Assembly (NCBI GenBank): GCA_900556095.1
Contig: USNU01000006.1
Span: forward strand, 1-14,401
DNA: 14,401 nucleotides
Source of the DNA: an uncultured Bacteroidales bacterium
Lineage (GTDB): Bacteria; Bacteroidota; Bacteroidia; Bacteroidales; Paludibacteraceae
Direction of reading: 5' to 3'
Shown one piece after another: positions 1-7,605 of the stretch (positions are counted from its first letter, which is position 1; each line of letters begins with the position of its first letter). The notes under the pieces were generated by a model, which was not told where the DNA came from, did no database searches, and worked only from the letters and a program-made list of their open reading frames with translations. The position numbers and the translations under genes were made by a program.

Positions 1-647
1 TGGGTGAGAATGAGTTTCGGGGTATTCATCTTGGTCTGCGCATCGGCATAGCCGTGTGCGAAAGTGTAGCCCTGTTCCTCGCAGAGGTCGTAGAGGTTAG
101 GGGTTTTCTTGTTGTGTTTGTTGACGGGCTTTTTGTTGACGGGCTTATGGAAGCCTGCCCCCCCGAAGAAATCAAAGTTCGTGTATGCCAATTGTGTGCC
201 GATCTCGTAATATTGGTGCCGATCCGGCACTTTGGCATAGAAGGCTGCCGGTGTGGCATGGTCAATAGCGACGGTGGTCATAATACCAATACCATAGCCC
301 TGCTGTTGTAGAATCTCTGCTATTGTACGGAGTGTGTCTTTTTGTGGCGAAAGTCCGAGTGTACCGTTGTTGGTTTTGGTTCCGGTAGCAAGACACGTAC
401 CCGCTGCCGCAGAGTCGGTAATGCCGTTGGAAGCGGAGAAAGTAGTCACTTGTCCGGAGTAGGGAAATTGTGTCAAAAGCAGTTGTTTACGTCCGATACG
501 TCCCTCCAATTCGGCGAGATACATTTCGGAGGCAAGCACCTGGTTGGTCCCCATACCATCACCTATGAAATAGAAGATGTATTTGGCTTGAGCAAAACTC
601 AAGACCGAAAAGAGAATAGCAACAAATAAGCATGTAGTACGTTTCAT
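1..647 (-). CDS. Alkaline phosphatase, N-terminal 215 residues (cut by window start)
   Basis: Exported metal-dependent phosphomonoesterase of the PhoA superfamily, expected to release phosphate in the periplasm. Reading the reverse strand from the ATG at 647-645 gives 215 codons without a stop up to the window edge. Residues 1-20 form a signal peptide (KR then a hydrophobic core ending SFAQA). Family motifs are clear: the metal-ligand segment IGDGMG (D30), the nucleophile segment TDSAAAGT (S79), and DHATPAAFYA (128-138). H130 aligns with Asp153 of E. coli PhoA; histidine there is the state known from mammalian enzymes. An in-frame 15-base tandem duplication repeats KPVNK at about 168-177. The gene starts 14 bases after the exonuclease stop on the same strand, so it is probably the last gene of that operon. 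The C-terminal metal ligands lie outside the window, so completeness cannot be judged. Confidence 0.93.
   Translation of the reverse strand, partial: MKRTTCLFVAILFSVLSFAQAKYIFYFIGDGMGTNQVLASEMYLAELEGRIGRKQLLLTQFPYSGQVTTFSASNGITDSAAAGTCLATGTKTNNGTLGLSPQKDTLRTIAEILQQQGYGIGIMTTVAIDHATPAAFYAKVPDRHQYYEIGTQLAYTNFDFFGGAGFHKPVNKKPVNKHNKKTPNLYDLCEEQGYTFAHGYADAQTKMNTPKLILT
117..146. repeat. 15-bp perfect tandem duplication inside the phosphatase gene
   Basis: The unit tttgttgacgggctt occurs twice back to back. On the coding (minus) strand it encodes KPVNK twice and keeps the frame. It looks like a recent slippage duplication in a surface loop; a functional role is not indicated. Confidence 0.9.
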
Positions 648-661
648 ATAGTCAGGTTTTA

Positions 662-1363
662 TTAGTTTGCGTGTTTGTGTGCTCCGGCTTCGCGTGTAGC
701 CATGACCTCTTGCTGGTGTGCAATTTGCGCCTCGATGTCGGCACGACGAAGTGCTTCCGTTTCTTTGCGCGGAAGGGTTTTGGTATTTATCAAATCTTTG
801 TAGATCAACAGAGTAGCCCACGCATCGGTGGAAGCATAACGCGCCTGCTCCGGGGTGAGGGTGGAATTTTCCCAATTGGTGAGTTGCTGTGCTTTGGATA
901 TTTTCTTACCGAAACAGATAGCAAACATCTTTTGCAAGCCGAGATCCATAATGCCGTATTTTCCTGCTATTGATTGGAGATCAATACAATTTTCGGGTTT
1001 AAAATCGCGCCTGCGGCGCAACCCGTTGATATCGTCTTTGAAAGCCAGTCCGACTTTTCGAATAGCAGGATTGGCGAATAGGTCTGCTAGTTCCTGCGGC
1101 ATACCCACATGGGTAAGACGGAAAAGATAACAACGCTCCTCCGTGGCGACCTGAACGAGAGCGGTAGGGTAGTGGACTCCGCGCGTAAAACTCGGCCGTG
1201 CTTCAGTATCCACGCCTAATATATCCTGCCTGTTGAGATAGGCGACAGCCTCCGGCACTTTTTCAGGCGCATCCACGATTATCACCTCCCCCTCGAATTG
1301 GGCAAGCGGCATCCACTGAATCAGGTCTTTGGCAATATGATGCATATAACTGTTTGCTTTCAT
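662..1363 (-). CDS. RNase D-like 3'-5' exonuclease (DEDDy family)
   Basis: A 233-residue protein with the DEDDy exonuclease fold: motif I VDTEARP (D52, E54), motif II around FKDDINGL (D110/D111) and motif III YASTDAWAT (Y176, D180). These acidic residues bind two metal ions that hydrolyse nucleic acid from the 3' end; the substrate (RNA or DNA) cannot be told from sequence. No HRDC domain follows, so it is a stand-alone domain unlike E. coli RNase D. The start was set at ATG 1363-1361 because it shares one base with the upstream stop (TGATG); a longer reading with an arginine-rich N-terminus from 1432 would run inside the DUF5063 gene. The tail after residue 200 is charged and probably helical. 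It is the second gene of a DUF5063-exonuclease-phosphatase unit. Confidence 0.88.
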   Translation of the reverse strand: MKANSYMHHIAKDLIQWMPLAQFEGEVIIVDAPEKVPEAVAYLNRQDILGVDTEARPSFTRGVHYPTALVQVATEERCYLFRLTHVGMPQELADLFANPAIRKVGLAFKDDINGLRRRRDFKPENCIDLQSIAGKYGIMDLGLQKMFAICFGKKISKAQQLTNWENSTLTPEQARYASTDAWATLLIYKDLINTKTLPRKETEALRRADIEAQIAHQQEVMATREAGAHKHAN

Positions 1364-1887
1364 CAGTCTTCGTCGGATAGTAGCGACAGAGCGTGCAGCG
1401 CGCGCATAGCGTTGAGCAGTTTCTGACCCCAATGCTCACGGAACGCCACAAGGCACGCCAAGACGGCATCGTTCATTACTTCTTCCTGCCCTGTTTGGAA
1501 AGCGGCTGCCATATCTTTCAGTTCCTGGTAGATATCTGCCAAATTCTCAGATATATAGGCGGTAATGGGTTCGTCGCTATATTGTATGTCGTTGAGGAAT
1601 ACTTCGAGATAGGCATCATCGGTTCCAAGCAGGTTCTTGACGCCCGATTGTATATAGTTGTAGTCCTCCTCTTGTACGAAATGCTGCGGTTCACCATCGA
1701 GCAGTGATTCGGGTTCGTTCAGAAGGCGCGTCTTAAGATAGAGCAGAGGCAACAGGCAGAGAATCTTCGCAATAAACTCATGCCGGTTGGTCTCGGCAGT
1801 ATGCTCCAGAAAGAGGCAGGTTTGCGCTGCTACTGTAACAAACTCGATGGTAGCGTCCTGATATACAAAATGTTTCGCTTCAGTCAT
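1363..1887 (-). CDS. DUF5063 domain-containing protein
   Basis: A 174-residue soluble protein with no signal peptide or membrane segment, matching the Bacteroidota DUF5063 family by its overall pattern: an alpha-helical N-terminus (LLPLLYLKTRLL), then acidic helices with a conserved aromatic motif QHFVQEEDYNYIQSGV, and a C-terminal FREHWGQKLLNAMRALH helix. Function unknown. The start is ATG 1887-1885; an upstream in-frame ATG at 1971 would lie beyond the promoter box at 1915-1908 and encodes residues unlike the family. Its stop overlaps the exonuclease start by one base, implying translational coupling, and I recall this pair as recurrent neighbours in Bacteroidales (not checked). A role linked to the nuclease is only an inference from position. 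Confidence 0.82.
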   Translation of the reverse strand: MTEAKHFVYQDATIEFVTVAAQTCLFLEHTAETNRHEFIAKILCLLPLLYLKTRLLNEPESLLDGEPQHFVQEEDYNYIQSGVKNLLGTDDAYLEVFLNDIQYSDEPITAYISENLADIYQELKDMAAAFQTGQEEVMNDAVLACLVAFREHWGQKLLNAMRALHALSLLSDED

Positions 1888-1907
1888 GTGCGGGATTAAA
1901 ATTCGTG

Positions 1908-1939
1908 CAAAGGTACGACAAAATTTGTGGATATGCAAA
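1908..1939 (-). promoter_or_regulatory. Promoter of the DUF5063-exonuclease-phosphatase unit
   Basis: On the minus strand TTTG (1939-1936) is followed after exactly 20 bases by TACCTTTG (1915-1908), the -33/-7 pattern used by the Bacteroidota primary sigma factor. The ATG lies 20 bases downstream of the box. It interleaves with the plus-strand promoter at 1924-1955. Confidence 0.8.
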
Positions 1940-1955
1940 TTTTTCTGTACCTTTG
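1924..1955 (+). promoter_or_regulatory. Promoter of the coiled-coil/upp/vanZ/dprA unit
   Basis: TTTG (1924-1927), 20-base spacer, TACCTTTG (1948-1955). The ATG at 1992 leaves a leader of about 30 bases. No other box of this type is seen before upp, vanZ or dprA. Confidence 0.8.
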
Positions 1956-1991
1956 CGGTTTGAAAAAACAAATCTCAGAAACATATTGAAA

Positions 1992-2639
1992 ATGAAAAAG
2001 TTTAGTTTTATTTTTGTCGCTTTAGCACTTTGTGGTGCCGGTTATGCGCAGCATGTTACTCCTCTGAACATTCATCTAATGGACTTCTCTTTGGACTCAC
2101 TTCGTATTGTATATTCAGCCGATGCTCCGATGTATCGTGCAGAGTTGGAGCGCATTCAGAATGTGCAGGACGCCAACGAAAAGGCTATATCGCAGGCCCG
2201 CCGCGAACTAAAAGATGAGAAGGGGCATGCCAAGGATATTACCGCTTATCTGAAGGAACGCGAGTCGGTTATTACAAGTTTGCAAAAAGCCTATGAGACA
2301 GAACAGAAAGCCCTGTCGTCTATGCAGTCATCGATAGAAAAGACACAGAAAAAAGTGCAGAAGACCTCCCTATTGAACCACCAGACGCAAGATGCGCACA
2401 TTACAGAGTTGCAGGGTGATAAGAAGGAGATGATACGTCTGCAGGACGAGTTGATGGACCGCCAAAAACGCTTGACCGCCATGCTTGATCGTCTGCATAC
2501 CGATCAGACTGCCTTGGCCACTTTCAATATGGAGATACAGAATAAGGAAGTGGATCTGACTCAATTGGAGAATACGTTGAAAGTGCGCAAAAACTCCGTA
2601 AAAGCCGAATTGAAGAACGTAAAAGCCAGTATGAAATAA
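1992..2639 (+). CDS. Exported coiled-coil protein of unknown function
   Basis: A 215-residue protein that I do not recognise. The start at ATG 1992 gives a clean signal peptide (MKKF, hydrophobic core, GYA cleavage site after residue 19); upstream extension to 1905 would cross the promoter. A cysteine at 14 is preceded by ALAL, which is not a proper lipobox, so it is probably a soluble periplasmic protein. After a short segment with PMYRAELERIQ, residues about 45-210 are rich in E, K, Q, R and leucine with heptad-like spacing and no proline, so a long coiled coil is expected. No catalytic motif is visible. It lies one base before upp and is the first gene of a four-gene run. A scaffold or envelope spacer role is possible but unproven. 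Confidence 0.8.
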   Translation: MKKFSFIFVALALCGAGYAQHVTPLNIHLMDFSLDSLRIVYSADAPMYRAELERIQNVQDANEKAISQARRELKDEKGHAKDITAYLKERESVITSLQKAYETEQKALSSMQSSIEKTQKKVQKTSLLNHQTQDAHITELQGDKKEMIRLQDELMDRQKRLTAMLDRLHTDQTALATFNMEIQNKEVDLTQLENTLKVRKNSVKAELKNVKASMK

Positions 2640-2640
2640 T

Positions 2641-3306
2641 ATGAAAGTAGTTAATTTATCAGAGAAAAACTCTCTGCTCAATCAATATCTGAAAGAGATT
2701 CGCGATGTAAAAATCCAGAAGGATAGTCTGCGTTTCCGGCGCAACATTGAGCGTATCGGTGAACTGATGGCGTTTGAGGTGAGCAAGGCACTCAATTACC
2801 AGAAAGAGGAAGTACAGACTCCTCTCGGCGTGGCAGATGTACAGACTATCAGCGATCAAATCGTATTAGGTACGATTCTGCGTGCCGGTTTGCCGTTGCA
2901 TCAGGGTTTCTTGAATATGTTTGACGGTGCTGAGAATGCCTTTCTGAGCGCTTACCGCCGTATGGGGCGCAATGTAAAAGGACAACAGGAGATAGAGATT
3001 GTCGCGGAGTATCTGGCTGCACCGAGATTGGATGGTAAGACTCTAATACTAGTAGATCCGATGTTGGCAACGGGAATGTCAATGGAGGTGGCATATCGTG
3101 CCCTTTTGGCTCATGGCATCCCTACAAGTACGCATCTATGTTGCACGATAGGTACCACGCAGGCAGTGAAATACTTGAAAAAGATGCTGCCCGAAGACCA
3201 TATCACGCTTTGGTGTGCTGCGATTGACCCGATACTCAACGAAAAGAAATACATCGTTCCCGGTTTGGGCGATGCGGGTGACTTGTGCTTCGGACAGAAA
3301 CTATAA
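2641..3306 (+). CDS. upp: Uracil phosphoribosyltransferase
   Basis: Pyrimidine salvage enzyme that joins uracil and PRPP to form UMP in the cytoplasm. The 221-residue protein carries the PRPP-binding loop LILVDPMLATGMSM (135-148), the YRRMGR segment (105-110), and the C-terminal uracil-binding segment YIVPGLGDAGDLCFG (204-218). Length is slightly above the usual 208-217 residues because of N-terminal residues. The ATG is one base after the previous stop (TAAT ATG), and its 3' end overlaps the next gene by 22 bases, so it should be translated from a polycistronic message starting at 1955. Confidence 0.95.
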   Translation: MKVVNLSEKNSLLNQYLKEIRDVKIQKDSLRFRRNIERIGELMAFEVSKALNYQKEEVQTPLGVADVQTISDQIVLGTILRAGLPLHQGFLNMFDGAENAFLSAYRRMGRNVKGQQEIEIVAEYLAAPRLDGKTLILVDPMLATGMSMEVAYRALLAHGIPTSTHLCCTIGTTQAVKYLKKMLPEDHITLWCAAIDPILNEKKYIVPGLGDAGDLCFGQKL

Positions 3307-3683
3307 AACACTATCGGCTTTATTTGCCTGCCTTGTTGGTGGCGGTTGTGATTGCGGTGCTCTCGCTAATGGAGAACCCGCAGATTACTTTGCTTGAACA
3401 ATATGGTGATAAGTTCTGGCATACGATGATGTATGTCGGCTTGGCGTTGGTGCTGACGGGCGGACTGATTGCAGACGACCGCCGCTCGTGGGGATATGCT
3501 GTTATATCATGGGTGGTGTCTATGGGGTACGGCGGTCTAATGGAGTTGCTGCAGGAATGGTGTACCATTTCCCGCAGGGGCGATTGGTACGACTGGTATG
3601 CCGATATGCTCGGTGCTTTTGCCGGAGTGGTATTGGCGTATATAGGTTATTGGATATGGAAGAAGAGCGTTTGTATCAAATAG
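3285..3683 (+). CDS. VanZ-like family membrane protein
   Basis: A 132-residue integral membrane protein matching the small VanZ-like family. Predicted membrane spans are at about 13-29 (LPALLVAVVIAVLSLM), 46-62, 71-86 and 111-126. The conserved polar stretch is present: DKFWHTMMYVGLA, the MELLQEW helix, then RGDWYDWYADMLGAFAG, in which the D-x-x-D-x-x-A/N pattern typical of VanZ lies. The biochemical role of this family is unknown; the name comes from a teicoplanin-resistance gene and does not imply resistance here. The start is taken as GTG 3285, inside upp; no ATG is found before the first membrane span. Its 3' end overlaps dprA by 28 bases. Confidence 0.85.
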   Translation: MLRTETIKHYRLYLPALLVAVVIAVLSLMENPQITLLEQYGDKFWHTMMYVGLALVLTGGLIADDRRSWGYAVISWVVSMGYGGLMELLQEWCTISRRGDWYDWYADMLGAFAGVVLAYIGYWIWKKSVCIK

Positions 3684-4732
3684 CGGTTAGTATCCTGTTC
3701 CGTAATCGCCTGCGTAAGGCATTGCAATTATTGGAACACTACGGATCGGCTTATGCGGTGTGGCAGCATACCGACGAGGCTGATATGCCAGCGGTATTGC
3801 AGCGTGCAGAGCGTGAGTTGGAGTTTATTGACCACCATCAGATACAAATGTTGTGGTGCGAGGATGCTGCGTATCCGTTTCGGTTGCGTGAATGTCCAGA
3901 CCGCCCGATAGTTCTCTATTTGAAAGGAAATATCCGTTTTGAGGATACCCGAGTGGTGTCGGTAGTGGGTACGCGTGTGGCCACCGACCGTGGTAAGGAA
4001 CAGACACGACAGTTGGTGCTTGAACTGGCGAAGCAGATACCGAATGTTGTGATTGTCAGCGGATTGGCGTATGGCATTGATGTTGCTGCCCATCGCGCTG
4101 CAATCGAAGCCGGTGTGTCCACGGTGATTGTACCGGCTCATGGATTGGATCGGATCTATCCGTCGTTGCATCGCCCTGTGGCTGTGCAGGCATTAGAGAA
4201 TGGCGGCATATTGACCGAATACCCGACAGGAACTAACCCCGATGCGTTCAACTTTGTGGCCCGCAACCGTATAATTGCGGGTCTGTCGGATGCTGTAGTG
4301 GTTGTGGAGTCGAAACAGAAAGGCGGTTCGCTGATTACCGCGCAGATGGCATGCGACTATAATCGTGAACTGTTTGCTTTTCCCGGTCGTCCTTCCGATG
4401 AAAATTCGATAGGCTGCAATCTATTGATACGCACCCAGAAAGCGCAACTCATTCAATCGGCGGATGACTTGATATATTCTATGCAATGGGAAACCCGCAG
4501 GACAAAGAAACAGCCTGTCCAAGCCGAGATTACCGACCTATTCGGTACGCTTTCTTCTACTCAACGCATCATAGTCGATAAACTGCATGAACAGGAAGAC
4601 GGAATACATATCAATATGGTGGTATTGGAAACACACATCCCCTACCCGCAAGCATCTGCCGACTTGATGTTGCTGGAGATGCAAGGCTTTGTCAAATCTC
4701 TCCCGGGCGGTATTTACCGTGCCCTGAAATAA
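3656..4732 (+). CDS. dprA: DNA-processing protein DprA
   Basis: A 358-residue DprA/Smf protein, which binds incoming single-stranded DNA and loads RecA during natural transformation. The Rossmann-like core is intact: VVGTR (103-107), IVSGLAYGIDVAAH (133-146), VPAHGLDRIYPS (159-170), then TEYPTG, FVARNRIIAGLSD (200-212) and KGGSLITA (222-229). Residues 1-90 match the N-terminal SAM-like part, and 298-358 a winged-helix tail (STQRIIVDKL to GGIYRALK). The start ATG 3656 was chosen because it begins MEEERLYQIAV, as in family members; the long upstream extension only reads vanZ in another frame. Last gene of the unit. Whether the organism is naturally competent cannot be judged. Confidence 0.95.
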   Translation: MEEERLYQIAVSILFRNRLRKALQLLEHYGSAYAVWQHTDEADMPAVLQRAERELEFIDHHQIQMLWCEDAAYPFRLRECPDRPIVLYLKGNIRFEDTRVVSVVGTRVATDRGKEQTRQLVLELAKQIPNVVIVSGLAYGIDVAAHRAAIEAGVSTVIVPAHGLDRIYPSLHRPVAVQALENGGILTEYPTGTNPDAFNFVARNRIIAGLSDAVVVVESKQKGGSLITAQMACDYNRELFAFPGRPSDENSIGCNLLIRTQKAQLIQSADDLIYSMQWETRRTKKQPVQAEITDLFGTLSSTQRIIVDKLHEQEDGIHINMVVLETHIPYPQASADLMLLEMQGFVKSLPGGIYRALK

Positions 4733-4810
4733 CCATTCGAATTTGCCCGATTGATGCTATTGTTTATGGCAAAATGATTTGTTTTTGTGGGCGGCGGATA
4801 TGGAACTAAA

Positions 4811-4842
4811 TTTGCATAAACAAAAAAAAAGCAGTACTTTTG
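4811..4842 (+). promoter_or_regulatory. topA promoter
   Basis: TTTG (4811-4814), 20-base A-rich spacer, TACTTTTG (4835-4842). The remaining part of the dprA-topA gap (4733-4810) shows no gene or convincing terminator. Confidence 0.78.
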
Positions 4843-4865
4843 CCCGCGTTTTCGTTTTTTCGAGT

Positions 4866-4887
4866 GTGTCAGTTTCCGGACTGATAC
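4866..4887 (+). promoter_or_regulatory. Hairpin in the topA leader
   Basis: GTGTCAGT (4866-4873) pairs with ACTGATAC (4880-4887), one G-U pair, loop TTCCGG. It sits 19 bases before the topA ATG and has no T-run after it, so it is not an intrinsic terminator. It might affect mRNA stability or translation; function is inferred only from position. Confidence 0.45.
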
Positions 4888-4906
4888 ATCTTAATGATAG
4901 AAATAT

Positions 4907-7216
4907 ATGAGCAAGAATTTGGTAATTGTTGAGTCTCCTGCCAAGGCAAAGACTATAGAGAAGTTTTTAGGAGAGGACTACCACGTCCTGTCTTCACAAG
5001 GACATATCCGGGATATTGAGCCGTTGGGCAAAAATAGTATGGGCATTGATTTTGAGCATAATTATCGCCCGAACTATGTGGTAGATCCGAAAAAACAGCA
5101 TTTGTTAGATACCCTCAAAACCGAAGTGAAGAAAGCCGATACGGTTTGGCTCGCAAGTGATGAGGACCGCGAGGGAGAGGCTATTGCATGGCACTTGAAA
5201 GAGGTGTTGAATCTGGATAAAAAAGATACCAAACGTATTGTTTTCCACGAGATAACCAAGACAGCGATTCAGCAGGCTATCTTGCACCCCCGAGATATAG
5301 ATTATAATCTAGTGAACGCCCAACAGGCCCGCCGTGTACTTGACCGTATTGTCGGTTTTGAGTTGTCGCCCGTACTATGGAAAAAAGTTACTACCGGATT
5401 GAGTGCAGGGCGCGTACAGTCGGTTGCTGTGAGATTGGTAGTGGAACGCGAACGCGAAATTGAGAATTTCAAAACAACTTCTCAATACCGCGTTTTGGCT
5501 GATTTTACTAATGGAAAAGAGGGTGTACTTCTGCATACCGAACTCAATCACCGTTTTGCTACCAAGGAAGAGGCGTATGCATTCCTGGAGCAATGTGCTG
5601 CTGCGGATTTCCATATTTCTGACATTCAAAAGAAACCTGCCAAGCGTACGCCCGCCCCTCCATTTACTACATCTTCACTTCAGCAAGAGGCAGCTCGTAA
5701 ACTAAAATTTCCGGTGTCCAAAACGATGCGTCTGGCGCAATCGCTCTATGAGGCGGGACATATTACTTATATGCGTACCGATTCAGTGAACCTAAGTACG
5801 TTAGCCCTATCTGCTGCGAAAGAGGAAATCCTCAGTGAATATGGAGAACAATACTCGCACACACGTCAGTATCACACTTCTAGCAAAGGGGCGCAGGAGG
5901 CACACGAGGCCATTCGCCCAACCTATATGAACAAGCGTACGGCGGGCAACGGGAGTGATGAGCAACGCCTCTAGGAGCTGATTTGGAAACGTACTATCGC
6001 TTGTCAGATGGCTGATGCCGAGATTGAGACCACCCGTATAGAAGTACAGATATCCGGTACCGATTATCTGTTTGTAGCCATAGGCAAAGTGGTAACGTTT
6101 GACGGTTTTATGCGTGCTTATATCCAATCAAATGACGACCCTGAAGAAGATACTCCGGTATTGCCTCAAGTGTCTTTTGGCGAGCTGTTGCAAAACACGG
6201 ACACTACAGCCCAACAGACTTTCTCTCAACCGCCTTATCGCTATAACGAGGCTACATTGGTGAAGAAAATGGAGGAGTTGGGGATTGGCCGTCCATCTAC
6301 TTATGCCACAATCATCGAGACTATCCAAACGCGCAAATATGTGGAGCGTGGTAATGTTACGGGGCAAAAACGTGACTATACCATCTTGACGCTTAAAAAC
6401 GGTAAGATAACAGAAAAGCAGAAACAGGAAACGTATGGCGCAGACCAACAAAAACTATTGCCCACCGATCTTGGACGTATCACTACCGATTTCTTGGTAA
6501 GTCAGTTTCCCGACATCCTGAGTTACGATTTTACGGCACACGAAGAAGAAAATTTTGACCAGATAGCTGAAGGCACTGCCGACTGGATAAAGACTGTAGA
6601 TACTTTCTATAAGGCCTTTCACCCGCAACTGCTACAAATACCGGCCGGCAAAGTGGCAGGACGTGATTTAGGAAAAGATCCAGAGACGGGTGAACCTGTA
6701 GTAGCCAAAATAAGCAAGTTGGGTCCCTGTATCCAAATTGGTGGTGGAGATGATACGCAAAAACCACGCTTTGCTTCGCTGAAGAAAGGGCAGTCTATTT
6801 TTTCTATCACTCTTCCCGAAGCATTGGATCTTTTCAAGAGTGCACTGCCTTATACTTTGGGTCAATTGGAGGGTGAAGATGTGGTTATAGGTGAGGGTAA
6901 ATTTGGTCCATACCTGCGCTATAAAGGCGCTTTTACCAGTATTCCGAAGACAATTGACCCAATGCAGATTACCATTGAAGAAGCGCAATCATTGATAGAG
7001 AAGAAGGCACATCAACAAGATCGGATACACGTATATGGTGATATTCAGGTACTGAATGGGCGTTTTGGCGCATATATCAAGGCACCGGATGGCAACTATA
7101 AAATACCGCAAGGTACCAACGCCGAAGATTTGACCGAGGCGGATTGTCAGCAAATCATCAATACCACAGCCCCTTCGGGGCAAAAACGCGGTTTTAAGCG
7201 AAAAAGTGCAAAATAA
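4907..7216 (+). pseudogene. topA: DNA topoisomerase I (topA), frame interrupted once by an in-frame TAG
   Basis: Type IA topoisomerase, which relaxes negative supercoils. The single frame of 770 codons, stop included, covers a normal-length enzyme except for TAG at codon 356. Before it: Toprim start VIVESPAKAKTIEKFLG (7-23), DEDREGEAIAWHL (85-97), the nested DNA-binding segments, and the active-site tyrosine in GHITYMRTDS (Y288). After it the same frame continues ELIWKRTIACQMADAE, then NEATLVKKMEELGIGRPSTYA, and C-terminal repeats of the GPYLRY / GAYIKA type instead of zinc fingers. Family members read LYELIW at the break, so the TAG stands for a tyrosine codon with one base changed. Because the type IA core is woven from both halves, neither fragment should work alone. 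A sequencing error, a true mutant, or readthrough are all possible; topA is usually essential, which favours an error or a rare variant. Confidence 0.9.
5972..5974 (+). other. Premature TAG codon within topA
   Basis: The frame reads GSDEQRL-TAG-ELIWKRTIA. TAG differs by one base from TAT or TAC (Tyr), the residue expected at this place. No frameshift is involved: the two open segments are in the same frame. The first ATG after it is at 6008. Confidence 0.95.
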
Positions 7217-7248
7217 TTTGCGTAAACAAAAAAAATGCCGTACCTTTG
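7217..7248 (+). promoter_or_regulatory. Promoter of tRNA-Pro
   Basis: TTTG (7217-7220) begins at the base right after the topA TAA; a 20-base A-rich spacer leads to TACCTTTG (7241-7248). Transcription would start about 70 bases before the mature tRNA. Confidence 0.8.
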
Positions 7249-7323
7249 CACCCGCTTTTGCGTAGAGGGTCATTATTGACTATTTGCAAGTGTGGTTAGA
7301 TTGTAGGAGATTGTAAAGGCATT

Positions 7324-7399
7324 CGAGAAGTAGCGCAGTTGGTAGCGCACCACGTTCGGGACGTGGGGGTCGGGCGTTCGAGTCGCCTCTTCTCGACCA
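7324..7399 (+). tRNA. tRNA-Pro (anticodon CGG), CCA encoded
   Basis: A complete 76-base cloverleaf. Acceptor stem CGAGAAG (7324-7330) pairs with CTTCTCG (7389-7395); D stem GCGC/GCGC (7333-7336 and 7345-7348) with GG in the loop; anticodon stem CCACG/CGTGG around loop TTCGGGA, anticodon CGG at 7357-7359; five-base variable loop; T stem GGGCG with loop TTCGAGT and CGCCT (one G-U pair). The discriminator is A7396 followed by an encoded CCA. C1-G72 and A73 are the usual bacterial proline identity bases. It reads the codon CCG. It has its own promoter and terminator. Confidence 0.97.
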
Positions 7400-7406
7400 A
7401 GAGGAG

Positions 7407-7436
7407 AACCTGTTTGATTCATCAAACAGGTTTTTT
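7407..7436 (+). terminator. Intrinsic terminator after tRNA-Pro
   Basis: An 11-bp stem, AACCTGTTTGA (7407-7417) with TCAAACAGGTT (7422-7432), four-base loop TTCA, ending in a T6 run (7431-7436). It starts eight bases after the tRNA CCA end. Confidence 0.9.
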
Positions 7437-7499
7437 GTTTGTGTTCTGTTTTTGTTTGGGGAATAAATTGGATAAAAATGTGTAGAATTTACTAAATAC

Positions 7500-7530
7500 T
7501 TGTGTAATCGGTGTTTTTTATGTAACTTTG
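7500..7530 (+). promoter_or_regulatory. Promoter of the beta-barrel gene
   Basis: TAACTTTG at 7523-7530 fits the -7 box. The -33 box is weaker, CTTG ending at 7502, with a 20-base spacer. It leaves a leader of about 70 bases before the GTG at 7606. The stretch 7437-7499 holds no visible feature. Confidence 0.6.
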
Positions 7531-7605
7531 TAGCAAAATTATACTGACGGATTGTGCTCGGTTGATTAGCCTGCGCAATGAGTAACGTAAAAAAATCGAA
7601 CAAAC

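Noticed and set aside
3285..3683. Glycopeptide resistance gene from the VanZ similarity
   Set aside because: Small VanZ-like proteins are widespread in Bacteroidota and no vanA/vanH/vanX genes are nearby.
3728..4171. Open frame of 147 codons antisense to dprA
   Set aside because: It lies wholly inside dprA, whose frame has all family motifs; the antisense protein has no recognisable features.
4907..7216. Genome-wide recoding of TAG as a sense codon to explain topA
   Set aside because: vanZ and tgt end in TAG at the expected family lengths, and no suppressor tRNA is visible here; the only tRNA has anticodon CGG.
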